A stretch of DNA of 64,000 nucleotides. Origin: a virus. The notes under the pieces were generated by a model. It was not told where the DNA came from. It was given only the letters and a program-made list of their open reading frames with translations, and ran no database searches. The stretch is from positions 62,001-126,000 of IMG/VR virus record IMGVR_UViG_3300028654_000384, one strand, 5' to 3'. Both the position numbers and the translations under genes were made by a program. This document shows, piece by piece, positions 7,353-15,891 of this stretch (its first letter is position 1; each line of letters starts with the position of its first letter).

Positions 7353-7861
7353 TGTCTTGTGTTGTTTACGTCATTACCAATCGCGTCAATGGCAAACGAT
7401 ACGTTGGGAAAACGATCCACCAAACTACAAGGTGGGCAACCCATGTCAGGGCGGCATTTACAAGTGGGTCACAATATGCGATTCATCGCGCGATCCGTAA
7501 ACACGGAAAAGAGAATTTTGACTTTCAGGTCGTCAGTGAGCACGCCACTGAAGAGGAAGCGTTTATCGAAGAAACTCGGTTGATCCGAGAGTTGAATACG
7601 ACTAAACTGGGCTACAATATGAACGAGGGTGGGAAAGGTGGTATTTCACCGACCGAAGAGGTCAGACAAAAAATCGTTCTAAAAGCCACTGGTCGGAAGC
7701 AAAGCGCTGAACAACGACAACAGGAGAGTGAACGGACGACCGGATCAGGAAACCCGATGTACGGTCGTAAACAGAAGCCTGAAACGCTTGAGAAGATGCG
7801 TATCAAACGTCTTGAATATTGGGCGAAGCGACGAGCTGAACGTACGTCTAAGGTACAATAA
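7352..7861 (+). CDS. GIY-YIG homing endonuclease with NUMOD3
   Basis: 169 residues. The N-terminus has the GIY-YIG core (VVYVITNRVNGKRYVGKT), the conserved Arg (TTRWATH) and the Glu of helix 3 (EAFIEETRLI). A NUMOD3-type DNA-binding repeat follows (GNPMYGRKQKPETLEKM). It is AT-richer than its neighbours, a common sign of a mobile gene. It sits immediately before the DNA polymerase gene, whose 5' part is the likely target or co-conversion tract. Confidence 0.85.
   Translation: MSCVVYVITNRVNGKRYVGKTIHQTTRWATHVRAAFTSGSQYAIHRAIRKHGKENFDFQVVSEHATEEEAFIEETRLIRELNTTKLGYNMNEGGKGGISPTEEVRQKIVLKATGRKQSAEQRQQESERTTGSGNPMYGRKQKPETLEKMRIKRLEYWAKRRAERTSKVQ
7854..7859 (+). promoter_or_regulatory. -10-like hexamer TACAAT, 5 nt before the polymerase start
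   Basis: GGTACAAT-AAAAC-ATG at 7865; it lies inside the end of the homing endonuclease gene. Confidence 0.5.
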
Positions 7862-7864
7862 AAC

Positions 7865-10800
7865 ATGTCACGCGTTCCGAAGAAGTTTGTTGGTCTACAC
7901 GCTCATACAGGGTTTAGTCCCTTCGATGGACTTGGGTATCCGGATGAACACTTCATCTGGTGCATGGAAAACGGTTTGGACGCGCATACTATCACGGACC
8001 ATGGTAACTGCTCTGCTTATGCGCATGCCATGCTCTGGGCAGAAAAGTGGAACACTGAGCACAAAGACAAGCCCTTCAAGTATATTCCCGGCGTCGAGGC
8101 GTACTTTCATCCCGATTTGGCGCAATGGTCTCGAGATAAGGCCGCCGCTGATCAAGCCACCATCGACAAGGCCGCCGCCAAGAAGCTACGCACCAAGCTC
8201 GAGATCCTGCAGACCAAGCTCGTCGTCAATACTGACGGCGATGACGAGTCGGAGTCAATTGAAGTCTCCAACGCCCTCACGCTTGAGGACGAGTCAGAAT
8301 CGAAGAGCACCAAGCACTTCAATCCTGTCAATCGTCGGCATCACCTCGTGCTACTACCCAAGAACCCTGCTGGTCTACTGAAGATCTTCGGTCTGGTGTC
8401 GCAGAGCTATTTGACCGGATTTTACCGTTTCCCGAGGCTTGATGCCAAGATGCTGCGGGAAGCCTGTAAGGAAGGCAACATCATTGCCTCGTCTGCCTGC
8501 ATTGCGGGTCAGCCTGCATACAGCGTCTTTCAAGAGGTGCAGAAGCTGAAGTTCGACGACCTAAACCAGGCGTTGCTCGACGATCCTACCACACTGGAGA
8601 AGTGCATCACTGGTGTCGGTAACACTTACGACCTGATGACGTCGGTGCTGGGCGAAGGCAATTACTACCTCGAATTGCAGTTCAATAAACTACCCGCACA
8701 GAACCTCGTCAATCGAGCCATCATCGAGTTCGCTCGCCGAGCAGGCGTCACCAAGCAACTTATCGTCACCGCCGACTCCCACTATCCACGGCCAGAGCTG
8801 TGGAAAGAGCGCGAGCTGTACAAGAAGCTCGGCTGGATGAATGCGAAGGGAATCGACGCCGATTCGCTGCCCAAGTCGAGGGACGAGCTGAAGTGTGAGC
8901 TGTACCCGAAGAACGCATCGCAGGTGTGGGATGAGTACCTGCGCTCGAAGGTGGGGACGTCGTTCTATGATGACGATCTCGTCGCTGATGCAATTGAACG
9001 CACTCACGACATCGCCCACCAAGTCATCGGCCCGGTGCCGCCCGATCGGTCACCCAAGTTTCCGAATGAGCGGCTGATCCCGAAGGGCACCAAGTCGTTC
9101 GATCACCTCGTCAAACTGTGCAAGGAGGGCCTGACCAAGAGGGGATTGCAGGACAAGCCTGCCTACGTTGAGCGGTTGAAGGAGGAGCTGGGCGTCATCA
9201 AGGCGATGAAGAATGCCGACTATTTCGTGTCATACCAGAAAATCATGGAGTTGGCGCGAAAAGTGGTACTATGTGGGCCTGGGAGAGGCAGTGGTGGTGG
9301 AAGTCTCGTCGCCTACGTGCTCTACATCACTGACCTCGACCCGTTGAGGTGGGAGCTCCCATTTTCTCGCTTTCTCTCGATCTACAGGAAAGGTGCGCCG
9401 GACATCGACAGCGATCTCGCCGATCGCGACAAGGTGCTCGAGCAACTACGCAACTTCTTCGGCTTTGAGAACGTCGTCCCGATCAGCAACTACAACACCT
9501 TCAAGCTGAAGACGCTGGTCAAGGACATCGGCAAGTTCTACAGCGTGCCCTTCGAGGAGACCAATGCAGCAACAAGGACAGTGGAAGACGAAGTTCGCAA
9601 GGCAACGATGAAGGAAAGCGACGACAAGAACCTTTTCACACTGACTTTTGATGATGCGATGTTGTATAGCCCGTCGTTCAAGGCCTTCATCGACAAGTAC
9701 CCGCAGGTCGCCGAGAGCATCAAGATCCTGTTCAAGCAAAATCGTAGTTTAGGACGTCATGCTGGAGGTGTTCTCATAACTGATGACCTGCCTAACAAGA
9801 TGCCGCTGGTCGCTAGTCACGGTGAACCTCAATCGCCCTGGGTAGAAGGCGTGGGATTTAAACATTTAGAATATATTGGTGCGTTTCTTAAGTACGATCT
9901 CTTGGGTCTTGAAACTTTGCGCTATATCGAGCGCGCAATTGAGTTGATCCTGATCAAGGAAGGCAATCCCAAGCCCACCTTTCCCGACATCAAGGCGTGG
10001 TACGACGCCCACATGGCACCCGATGTCATTGACTTCAACGACCAGAAGGTCTACGAGGTCTATGCCGAAGGCAAGTGGTCGGGCATCTTTCAATGTACGG
10101 GTCAAGGCGCCCAACGCCTGTTCAAGAAGGCTAAGCCCAAGTCGATCATCGACATCGCCGCCTTGACGTCGATCTATCGTCCCGGCCCATTGGCCGCCCA
10201 CGTCGACAAGCTGTGGTTGGAGCACGAGCACACACCCTACGATTGGGGTCACCCGCTGATCAATGAGACACTGAAAGAAACGCGAGGATTGTTGGTTTTT
10301 CAGGAATCTGTGATGGCTCTCGTCAACAAGGTCGCCGGCTTTCCCATGGCCGAGACCGACGAAGTGCGCCGTGCCATCATGAAGCGCAGCATCTCGGGAG
10401 GTGAGGCCGCCAAGAAGAAGGTGAAGGAGCTCGAGGACAGCATTGTCTCCGGCGCGGTCAAGAACGGCGTGCCTGAAGCGACAGCTCGCAAGATGTACGA
10501 GACGATATGTTTCATGAGCGGCTATGGGTTCAATCGCGCCCACGCGTGTGGGTATAGCATTGTCTCGTACTGGTGCGCGTGGATGCTGACCCACCACGAG
10601 GAACAGTGGCTGTGCGCCTACCTCGAGGCGATGTCGACGACCCCCGACAAGCGCGCCAAGGCCTTCGGCGAGGTCAAGGCCCTGGGCTACCAGATCGTGC
10701 CCATCGACATCAACCACGCGCAGTTGGGGTGGACGGTGCTGCCCGGCAAGAAGCTGATGCCGTCGATGACGTCGGTCAAGGGGGTGGGTGACTCCGCCGT

Positions 10801-11566
10801 CGAGGAGATCATGTCGCAGCGTCCCTATGAGTCGATCGAGCAGATGCTGTGGAACGACGACGGTTCGTGGCGCCCCAGCAAGTTCAACCGTCGCGCCCTC
10901 GAGGCGCTGATCAAGGTACAGGCGCTCGACAGCGTGGGCTGTATCGGCCCCGACAAGGTCTTCAAGTCGTACCACCACATGCACGAGACGCTGATGGGTG
11001 AGTACGTTGAGACGGTGACCCGCAAGCGCAAGGGTGTCGAGGAGACCGTCGAGATCACCCGCGAGCACGCCGCGCTGATCAAGCGGTCGAACAAGGGCGA
11101 TCCCCACGAGGGCCGCAAGAACTTCTTCGAGCTGGCGCGGCGCCTGGCCGACACCCACGGTGACGAGTGGACGCGGAAGCAGCTCGCCGAGTTCAAGGCC
11201 GACTACTTCGGCACCGTCGACGTGATGACGATGTTTGACCCCAAGTACTTTGAGGCCTTCACCCGTAACGGTGTCGGGCCCATCGAAGACCTCGAGGTGG
11301 GCTCGACGGCGCTGTGTTGGTTGGTCACCACGCTGTCGGCACCAAAAAAGGGTGGGTCACCTGTCGCCGGCGTGATGAAGAAGACGAAGAATGGCAAGGC
11401 CTACCTGCAGGCCTTCGTCACCGGGCAGGTCGGCAAGCCCCTGCGGCTCAACGTGTGGGGCAAGAAGGAGCTGCTCGAACCTTATGTCCTCTATGCGGGT
11501 GAGGTGGAACGCAATGAGTTCGGCTTTTCAACTGCGGCCTTCAAGTTGAGGCTCATCGCCGGGTGA
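7865..11566 (+). CDS. dnaE: DNA polymerase III alpha subunit (C-family replicase)
   Basis: 1233 residues, close to bacterial DnaE length. The N-terminal PHP domain keeps HAHTGFSPFDG and ITDHGNCSAYAHA, so its metal site may be intact. The palm has GPGRGSGGGSLVAY, ITDLDPLRWELPFSRF and PDIDSD, the catalytic aspartate motif. GYGFNRAHACGYSIVSYW matches the conserved DnaE block before the C-terminal helix-hairpin-helix and OB regions. It is the phage replicase by inference. Unlike T4, which uses a B-family polymerase, this phage uses a C-family enzyme despite its T4-like dCMP hydroxymethylase. Base composition dips locally near 9235-9300 and 9740-9960. Confidence 0.95.
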   Translation: MSRVPKKFVGLHAHTGFSPFDGLGYPDEHFIWCMENGLDAHTITDHGNCSAYAHAMLWAEKWNTEHKDKPFKYIPGVEAYFHPDLAQWSRDKAAADQATIDKAAAKKLRTKLEILQTKLVVNTDGDDESESIEVSNALTLEDESESKSTKHFNPVNRRHHLVLLPKNPAGLLKIFGLVSQSYLTGFYRFPRLDAKMLREACKEGNIIASSACIAGQPAYSVFQEVQKLKFDDLNQALLDDPTTLEKCITGVGNTYDLMTSVLGEGNYYLELQFNKLPAQNLVNRAIIEFARRAGVTKQLIVTADSHYPRPELWKERELYKKLGWMNAKGIDADSLPKSRDELKCELYPKNASQVWDEYLRSKVGTSFYDDDLVADAIERTHDIAHQVIGPVPPDRSPKFPNERLIPKGTKSFDHLVKLCKEGLTKRGLQDKPAYVERLKEELGVIKAMKNADYFVSYQKIMELARKVVLCGPGRGSGGGSLVAYVLYITDLDPLRWELPFSRFLSIYRKGAPDIDSDLADRDKVLEQLRNFFGFENVVPISNYNTFKLKTLVKDIGKFYSVPFEETNAATRTVEDEVRKATMKESDDKNLFTLTFDDAMLYSPSFKAFIDKYPQVAESIKILFKQNRSLGRHAGGVLITDDLPNKMPLVASHGEPQSPWVEGVGFKHLEYIGAFLKYDLLGLETLRYIERAIELILIKEGNPKPTFPDIKAWYDAHMAPDVIDFNDQKVYEVYAEGKWSGIFQCTGQGAQRLFKKAKPKSIIDIAALTSIYRPGPLAAHVDKLWLEHEHTPYDWGHPLINETLKETRGLLVFQESVMALVNKVAGFPMAETDEVRRAIMKRSISGGEAAKKKVKELEDSIVSGAVKNGVPEATARKMYETICFMSGYGFNRAHACGYSIVSYWCAWMLTHHEEQWLCAYLEAMSTTPDKRAKAFGEVKALGYQIVPIDINHAQLGWTVLPGKKLMPSMTSVKGVGDSAVEEIMSQRPYESIEQMLWNDDGSWRPSKFNRRALEALIKVQALDSVGCIGPDKVFKSYHHMHETLMGEYVETVTRKRKGVEETVEITREHAALIKRSNKGDPHEGRKNFFELARRLADTHGDEWTRKQLAEFKADYFGTVDVMTMFDPKYFEAFTRNGVGPIEDLEVGSTALCWLVTTLSAPKKGGSPVAGVMKKTKNGKAYLQAFVTGQVGKPLRLNVWGKKELLEPYVLYAGEVERNEFGFSTAAFKLRLIAG

Positions 11567-11576
11567 TGCGGGTGAA

Positions 11577-11582
11577 TAATTA
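11577..11582 (+). promoter_or_regulatory. Possible late-type hexamer TAATTA
   Basis: GTGAATAATTA followed by 11 bases and ATG at 11594. It is a weaker match than the TACTTA sites. Confidence 0.25.
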
Positions 11583-11593
11583 GGGTCAATTCC

Positions 11594-12091
11594 ATGGACT
11601 TTCTCGACATGTTCCACGTACCCGACACCGAAGAAGGCAAGCGCGACATCAAGTGGATCGAGAAGGCCCACATTGTCATGTGGCTCCTCAAGGACATGTC
11701 GTGGGTCAACCATTGGCGTTGGGTGGGCATGGCGGCGATCCTGCCGACGTTGGGGTTGGCCATCAAGATCGCCTACGACAGTCGCCATTCGATGGCCGAC
11801 TTTGTCCACGATGTCGCGGTGTGTTGTTGGATCAGCGCCAACATCACCTGGATGCTGGGTGAGTTCTTTGTCAACGACGAAACCCGGCCCATCGCCAAGG
11901 TGTTCTTTTACCTCGGCGCCGTAGTAATATTGAGCTACTACGCCTACGCAGGCTCCAAGAGGTTGCTCCATGCTCATCGCCTTCGACACCAAGTTCCACA
12001 AGCCCAAGAGTCCCTCGGGGGACGAAGTGACGCTGGCGCTCGGCCCGGGGACAGCGATGCTGACGCTGCGCTCGGACAAGTTCAACGTTGA
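11594..12091 (+). CDS. Polytopic membrane protein
   Basis: 165 residues. A charged N-terminus (KWIEKAHIVMWLLKDMSW) precedes four probable membrane helices (about 42-60, 72-92, 105-125). The KDMSWVNHW, RHSMADFVHDVAVCCWISANI and ITWMLGEFF pattern resembles an uncharacterised bacterial inner-membrane family. The last 40 residues are read through 120 bases that also encode the start of the next gene, an unusually long overlap; the functional protein may end near AYAGSKRLLHAH. Confidence 0.6.
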   Translation: MDFLDMFHVPDTEEGKRDIKWIEKAHIVMWLLKDMSWVNHWRWVGMAAILPTLGLAIKIAYDSRHSMADFVHDVAVCCWISANITWMLGEFFVNDETRPIAKVFFYLGAVVILSYYAYAGSKRLLHAHRLRHQVPQAQESLGGRSDAGARPGDSDADAALGQVQR

Positions 12092-12671
12092 GCATAGGCC
12101 CGGCGCGCCGACCGAAGTGGGACTGGCCCGCTACATGACGAAGGACGAGCTGCGAGAGCTGGCCTTGGCAGCGTCGAAGGCGGCCGATGAACTCGAGGCG
12201 CGTCAATCGCCCATCACCGTCGTGGGATCACAGGTGCCTGCCAACGTGACGTTGGCACAGCACAACATTGACTACGTCAACAATCCCGGCATACAGGCCG
12301 GAGCGGCGAGCACCCTGCCACCCGGCGTGACGTTCGTGGTGCGGGACCCGGGCAAAGGTGGGCTGATGGGTGGCTTCACCGAGCGCGAGCTGACGATGTT
12401 GTCGTACTTGATGGCGTGGCTCGTCAAGTCGCCGGCGTCCGCCGGGCGGTTGGTTTCCGTCGCTACTGGAACACAAGATGACTCTACGTTGCTTCCGCTC
12501 CTCAAGGAGCTACAGGAGCTGATCACTACCACGGCGATCGAGCGCAATTTTGCATCCGATCGTGTCACACTGCGCGCCGCGGCGCTGACGTGGTTGGGCA
12601 ACCCACACGCTCGCAAGCATGTCATTGGGAGGTTGCTATTGACGGCACTCGACGCAGGGGAGGTGGGCTGA
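11970..12671 (+). CDS. Hypothetical protein
   Basis: 233 residues, soluble, no family recognised. An N-terminal beta-rich part (MLIAFDTKFHKPKSP, VTLALGPGTAMLTL) is followed by helical segments. The ATG lies inside the membrane-protein gene in another frame. Codon use is typical of the GC-rich part of the genome. It ends in a TGATG overlap with a tiny membrane-peptide gene. Confidence 0.7.
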   Translation: MLIAFDTKFHKPKSPSGDEVTLALGPGTAMLTLRSDKFNVEHRPGAPTEVGLARYMTKDELRELALAASKAADELEARQSPITVVGSQVPANVTLAQHNIDYVNNPGIQAGAASTLPPGVTFVVRDPGKGGLMGGFTERELTMLSYLMAWLVKSPASAGRLVSVATGTQDDSTLLPLLKELQELITTTAIERNFASDRVTLRAAALTWLGNPHARKHVIGRLLLTALDAGEVG

Positions 12672-12748
12672 TGTGGCTCGCCGTCCTGATCGTGGTCGCG
12701 GTGTTTAGCATCGGCTTCATCCTTGGTCAAGCTCTGGAGAGGCGGTGA
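12671..12748 (+). CDS. Single-helix membrane peptide
   Basis: 25 residues: MWLAVLIVVAVFSIGFILG then QALERR. One membrane helix with a charged C-terminus. The start overlaps the upstream stop (TGATG), and the next gene begins three bases later. Function unknown. Confidence 0.5.
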   Translation: MWLAVLIVVAVFSIGFILGQALERR

Positions 12749-12751
12749 TTC

Positions 12752-13699
12752 ATGTCACTGTGCGGAGGTTGTGGATCTACGTTTGACCCATGGTCATTGA
12801 GTGGAAAAGGTAGATTTGTAAGTCGATGGTGTCGATGTTGTGTTGATGGCACTAAACGTCGTCAAGTGTTTGATTGTTTAGGTTGTCATCAACACATTGA
12901 TCGTTGGGTTGAAGGTCTTTATACCTCACCAACTTTTTGTAATAAGTCATGTAGAATGAAGTATGAATATGCTAACAATATTAGGCGTAATTTTCTTAAT
13001 GATAAAACAACGTGGGAATGGTGGGTCAGTAAATACGGCGAAGAAGAAGCACTTCGTAGAAAAGAGCATCATCGCGACGCAACATCACTAGCTACGTCGG
13101 GAGAAAATAATCCGATGTATGGGCGTCATGATCATGTACACGGTTTGAAACGTTTTGCCAAAGAAAAGACTGGTAAAACACTTGAAGAAGTGCATGGCGT
13201 TGATCTAGCAAGGAAAATGCGCGAGAACAAGTCATTACATGCGCGTGGGTCAAATAATCCTGCGTATGGCAAGGTGTATACGAAAGGTGGAAAGAGCATT
13301 AAGGGTTACTACAAAGACAAGTTTTTTCGTAGTCTACTCGAGTATTCATTCATGAAACATCTTGAGAGTGAGGGGTTATCGCTTAACATTGATGTTGATT
13401 ATGAGTGCTTCATTGTTCCATATGTGTTCAATGGTGCTGATCGGACATATCGCGTTGATTTTTACGTGCCAAGTCGTCATGCAGTGTATGAAGTCAAACC
13501 TGCTTATGCTATGAAAGGTGTGACGCCCATCAATGAAGCAAAATGGAGTGCAGCACGTGTATACTTCAACCAACGCGGCATACAATTTTATGTAATGTCT
13601 GAGTTAGATTTTCCAAAGATCATGTTTGATATCGCGAGACAAGACAGCGATGTGACATGGAAAGAAGAGACGTTCAAGTATTTCAAGAGGTCAAAATGA
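12752..13699 (+). CDS. Homing endonuclease, NUMOD3 plus restriction-like nuclease core
   Basis: 315 residues. Four cysteine pairs in the first 75 residues (CGGC, CRCC, CLGC, CNKSC) form zinc knuckles. Two NUMOD3 repeats follow (ENNPMYGRH, SNNPAYGKV). The C-terminal third carries FRSLLEYSFMKHLE and YRVDFYVPSRHAVYEVKP, a D-...-E-x-K arrangement as in Vsr/PD-(D/E)XK-type homing nucleases. It is strongly AT-rich relative to its neighbours, as expected of a mobile gene, and overlaps the kinase gene by four bases. Confidence 0.75.
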   Translation: MSLCGGCGSTFDPWSLSGKGRFVSRWCRCCVDGTKRRQVFDCLGCHQHIDRWVEGLYTSPTFCNKSCRMKYEYANNIRRNFLNDKTTWEWWVSKYGEEEALRRKEHHRDATSLATSGENNPMYGRHDHVHGLKRFAKEKTGKTLEEVHGVDLARKMRENKSLHARGSNNPAYGKVYTKGGKSIKGYYKDKFFRSLLEYSFMKHLESEGLSLNIDVDYECFIVPYVFNGADRTYRVDFYVPSRHAVYEVKPAYAMKGVTPINEAKWSAARVYFNQRGIQFYVMSELDFPKIMFDIARQDSDVTWKEETFKYFKRSK

Positions 13700-14418
13700 T
13701 GCAACGAGTTATCATGTTTGTTGGGCCAGATCGTTGTGGCAAAACGCAAATTGCTCAAGCTCTTGCAAAAAAGATGGGTGCGATGTACTTCAAAGCATCG
13801 TGGGAACATGCCGCATATCAACAAAGCATAGGTCTTCGTCAAGGTCGAGATTTAGATCGGGGTGCAGTCGGTGCTAATCTTGATTTAGTGCGCCATCAAG
13901 TGCGCGAAATTGCTCGACAAGATGATATTGGATTTTGGGTTGCTGAGACAAAAGATAGTGATGGTAAACTCACTCGACAGACTCTTGAACCCAAGGCATT
14001 TACGAAAAAAGATCGATTTTTGAATGAATTACGGTTTGCCGATCCGCGTACATTTGATTTTGTGAAACAATTAGGAGAACAACTTGGAACAAGCGTTGTG
14101 TTTGATCGTGCATACCCTTGTGAAAGTGCGTATTCAACCGTAATGTGCCGTGAAACCGATCAATCAGCGCTTGAACAAATTGATCGTTGGTGGTCATCTC
14201 TTAATACTTTGATTATTGTGTGTCGTCGATCTAACTACAGTGGCATTACAGACGATCTTGATTCTTCAATCAATGGTGACGTACTTCAAAAACTTGATGA
14301 CGCATACATGGAATTTACCACGTGGACGCGGTGCTTCTTCAAAGAACTCAACGTCGACGATGAAGACCTCGACCGCGAAGTCAATGAGATCCTGCAGTTC
14401 ATCGGATGGGAGAAGTGA
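13696..14418 (+). CDS. Thymidylate-kinase-like P-loop NMP kinase
   Basis: 240 residues from the ATG in the ATGA overlap. Walker A is GPDRCGKTQIA. VVFDRAYPCESAYSTV resembles the DR-Y-P-S-x-x-A-Y-S motif of dTMP kinases, and LIIVCRR resembles the strand before the lid. It would phosphorylate a deoxynucleoside monophosphate, plausibly dTMP or hydroxymethyl-dCMP; substrate is inference. The gene is AT-rich like the homing endonuclease upstream until about 14310, where composition switches abruptly to GC-rich for the last 35 codons. Confidence 0.75.
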   Translation: MMQRVIMFVGPDRCGKTQIAQALAKKMGAMYFKASWEHAAYQQSIGLRQGRDLDRGAVGANLDLVRHQVREIARQDDIGFWVAETKDSDGKLTRQTLEPKAFTKKDRFLNELRFADPRTFDFVKQLGEQLGTSVVFDRAYPCESAYSTVMCRETDQSALEQIDRWWSSLNTLIIVCRRSNYSGITDDLDSSINGDVLQKLDDAYMEFTTWTRCFFKELNVDDEDLDREVNEILQFIGWEK

Positions 14419-14426
14419 GGTGATCC

Positions 14427-14612
14427 ATGTGGCTCTATGACAGCGTGGCGAACGTGTGGCACATGTGGGCAATTGCCAGCCCAACGATCGGCACCAAGGC
14501 ATGGTGCGGCTTCGCTCTAACGGCAGATTGCACCCCCACGGGCGGCACCACCGGCATCCGCTGCGTATCGTGCAGTTACCTCTTCACCAAGTCGAGGCCC
14601 CAACGTGCCTAA
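14427..14612 (+). CDS. Small hypothetical protein
   Basis: 61 residues, Trp/Cys-containing (WHMWAIASPTIGTKAWCGF, CVSCSYLF), with the ribosome site GTGAGGTGATCC before the ATG. CxxC near the end may bind metal with upstream Cys. It overlaps the next gene by eight bases. Confidence 0.5.
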   Translation: MWLYDSVANVWHMWAIASPTIGTKAWCGFALTADCTPTGGTTGIRCVSCSYLFTKSRPQRA

Positions 14613-15099
14613 TACCTGTCACTTCTGCGCCAAGCCAACGAAGCCGGGTCACAACTACTGTGATTGGGACTGTCACGTCGCTGATGCCAAGCGCATTGGG
14701 GGCAAGGTCAAGTGTCCCAACGGTCTGCGCATCGCCTGCATCAAGCACAACGGCGACATGCTGGAACACGAGCACGGTGACCACCCGGACTACAAGTTTC
14801 CCGTCACCGTCGAGTACCACGGCACCGACTTCGAGCGCGCCGAGGTGCAGCTGGCGATCTATGGCAAGCTACTCACGCCTGCTGAATTGCTGCGCTCCCG
14901 TGATCAGGTGCACGCGCTGATCTACACCGACGGAACCATCGCGGTGACAATGTACGAATGTTGTTACGCGACGTGGTTCATCAATCAATCAAGCGTTTCC
15001 CGTGTGGTGGGTAACCTGTGGGAGCGCGGTGAGTGGGCGTTATCTGCGGCTTCACGCACGAAGATCAGTGACTTGTACAATGGCTCGCGTGGGCACTAG
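14605..15099 (+). CDS. Zinc-knuckle hypothetical protein
   Basis: 164 residues from a GTG start. The N-terminus CHFCAKPTKPGHNYCDWDCH has the spacing of a treble-clef-like zinc site. The remainder is a mixed domain with Cys pairs (MYECCYATWF). I recognise no enzyme family. It is co-directional and probably co-transcribed with 14427. Confidence 0.65.
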   Translation: MPNTCHFCAKPTKPGHNYCDWDCHVADAKRIGGKVKCPNGLRIACIKHNGDMLEHEHGDHPDYKFPVTVEYHGTDFERAEVQLAIYGKLLTPAELLRSRDQVHALIYTDGTIAVTMYECCYATWFINQSSVSRVVGNLWERGEWALSAASRTKISDLYNGSRGH

Positions 15100-15102
15100 A
15101 AT
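15097..15102 (+). promoter_or_regulatory. -10-like hexamer TAGAAT, 6 nt before the start at 15109
   Basis: TAGAAT-CAGCAC-ATG, overlapping the end of the previous gene. No convincing -35. Confidence 0.45.
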
Positions 15103-15108
15103 CAGCAC

Positions 15109-15660
15109 ATGAAACTCTACTGGCTTGATCTAGAAACCACGGGTCTCGATCCCTCAAGCACCGAGATTCTTGAAGTGGCGGTCGCCGAGGCTGACTTGCT
15201 CAACCCCTTCGACGTCAAGCACATCTATCACGCGGTGTTGCCGCTCCTCACGCACGTCGAGCAGCTTAACCCGTTCATTGTCAACATGCACACCCAGAAC
15301 GGGTTGTTGGCCGAGTGTCAGGGTCCGAATACCAAGTCGCTAGCGCAGGTTGACAAGGAACTGGCTGCGTTGATTGCGTGGGTCGACGACAAGGACGAGC
15401 GTGCCACACTGGCCGGGTCGAGCATTCACTTCGACCACTCGTACATCAAGGTGTACATGCCGCTGACCAACAAGAATCTGTCATACCGTCACTATGACGT
15501 GTCAGCACTGAAGTTGTTCTGCCAATCGATGGGCATGCCCAAGTTCAAGAAGGCCGAAGCGCACCGTGCCAAGGACGACATCATCGAGAGCGTTGACCAC
15601 GCCAAGGCCTGCAAGGAGTGGCTGACGGCGAACTTGAGCTATGCGCCGGTGATGAAGTGA
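15109..15660 (+). CDS. DEDDh 3'-5' exonuclease, oligoribonuclease-like
   Basis: 183 residues, the length of oligoribonuclease. ExoI motif is LDLETTGLDP, ExoII contains the Asp of IHFDHSY, and ExoIII is HRAKDDIIES with the catalytic His and Asp. The LSYRHYDVSALK block also matches oligoribonucleases. It would degrade short RNA or DNA to mononucleotides for reuse. A proofreading role beside the DnaE-type polymerase is possible but unsupported. Confidence 0.85.
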   Translation: MKLYWLDLETTGLDPSSTEILEVAVAEADLLNPFDVKHIYHAVLPLLTHVEQLNPFIVNMHTQNGLLAECQGPNTKSLAQVDKELAALIAWVDDKDERATLAGSSIHFDHSYIKVYMPLTNKNLSYRHYDVSALKLFCQSMGMPKFKKAEAHRAKDDIIESVDHAKACKEWLTANLSYAPVMK

Positions 15661-15884
15661 AGCTCGGCCTCATCTTCGTTGGGTTGTTGGCGCTGTGCGG
15701 GTGTTCGCAGACCGCACAGGTCCTGTCGAAGGATGGAACTAAGGTCGCGGCGGTGTGTGAGGGTGGTAACTGGGTGCTGTGCATGACCACAACGTGCCCC
15801 AACGGTTACGACGTTGTCAGCATTGACATGCGAAACAGTGAACGCGCGCCACAGGACGCCAACGCGATCGTCAGGTGCAAGTGA
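15657..15884 (+). CDS. Small lipoprotein
   Basis: 75 residues from a GTG overlapping the exonuclease stop. The signal MKLGLIFVGLLALCGCSQ ends in a lipobox (LCGC), so Cys16 would be lipidated. The mature part has four more Cys (AVCEGGNWVLCMTTTC) that could form disulphides in the periplasm. Function unknown; phage lipoproteins often act in superinfection exclusion or lysis, which is inference. Confidence 0.6.
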   Translation: MKLGLIFVGLLALCGCSQTAQVLSKDGTKVAAVCEGGNWVLCMTTTCPNGYDVVSIDMRNSERAPQDANAIVRCK

Positions 15885-15891
15885 GTGTTGA

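Noticed and set aside
9866-11158. 430-codon minus-strand open frame
   Set aside because: It lies entirely opposite the DNA polymerase gene, whose motifs are clear; the frame is a by-product of GC-rich codons.
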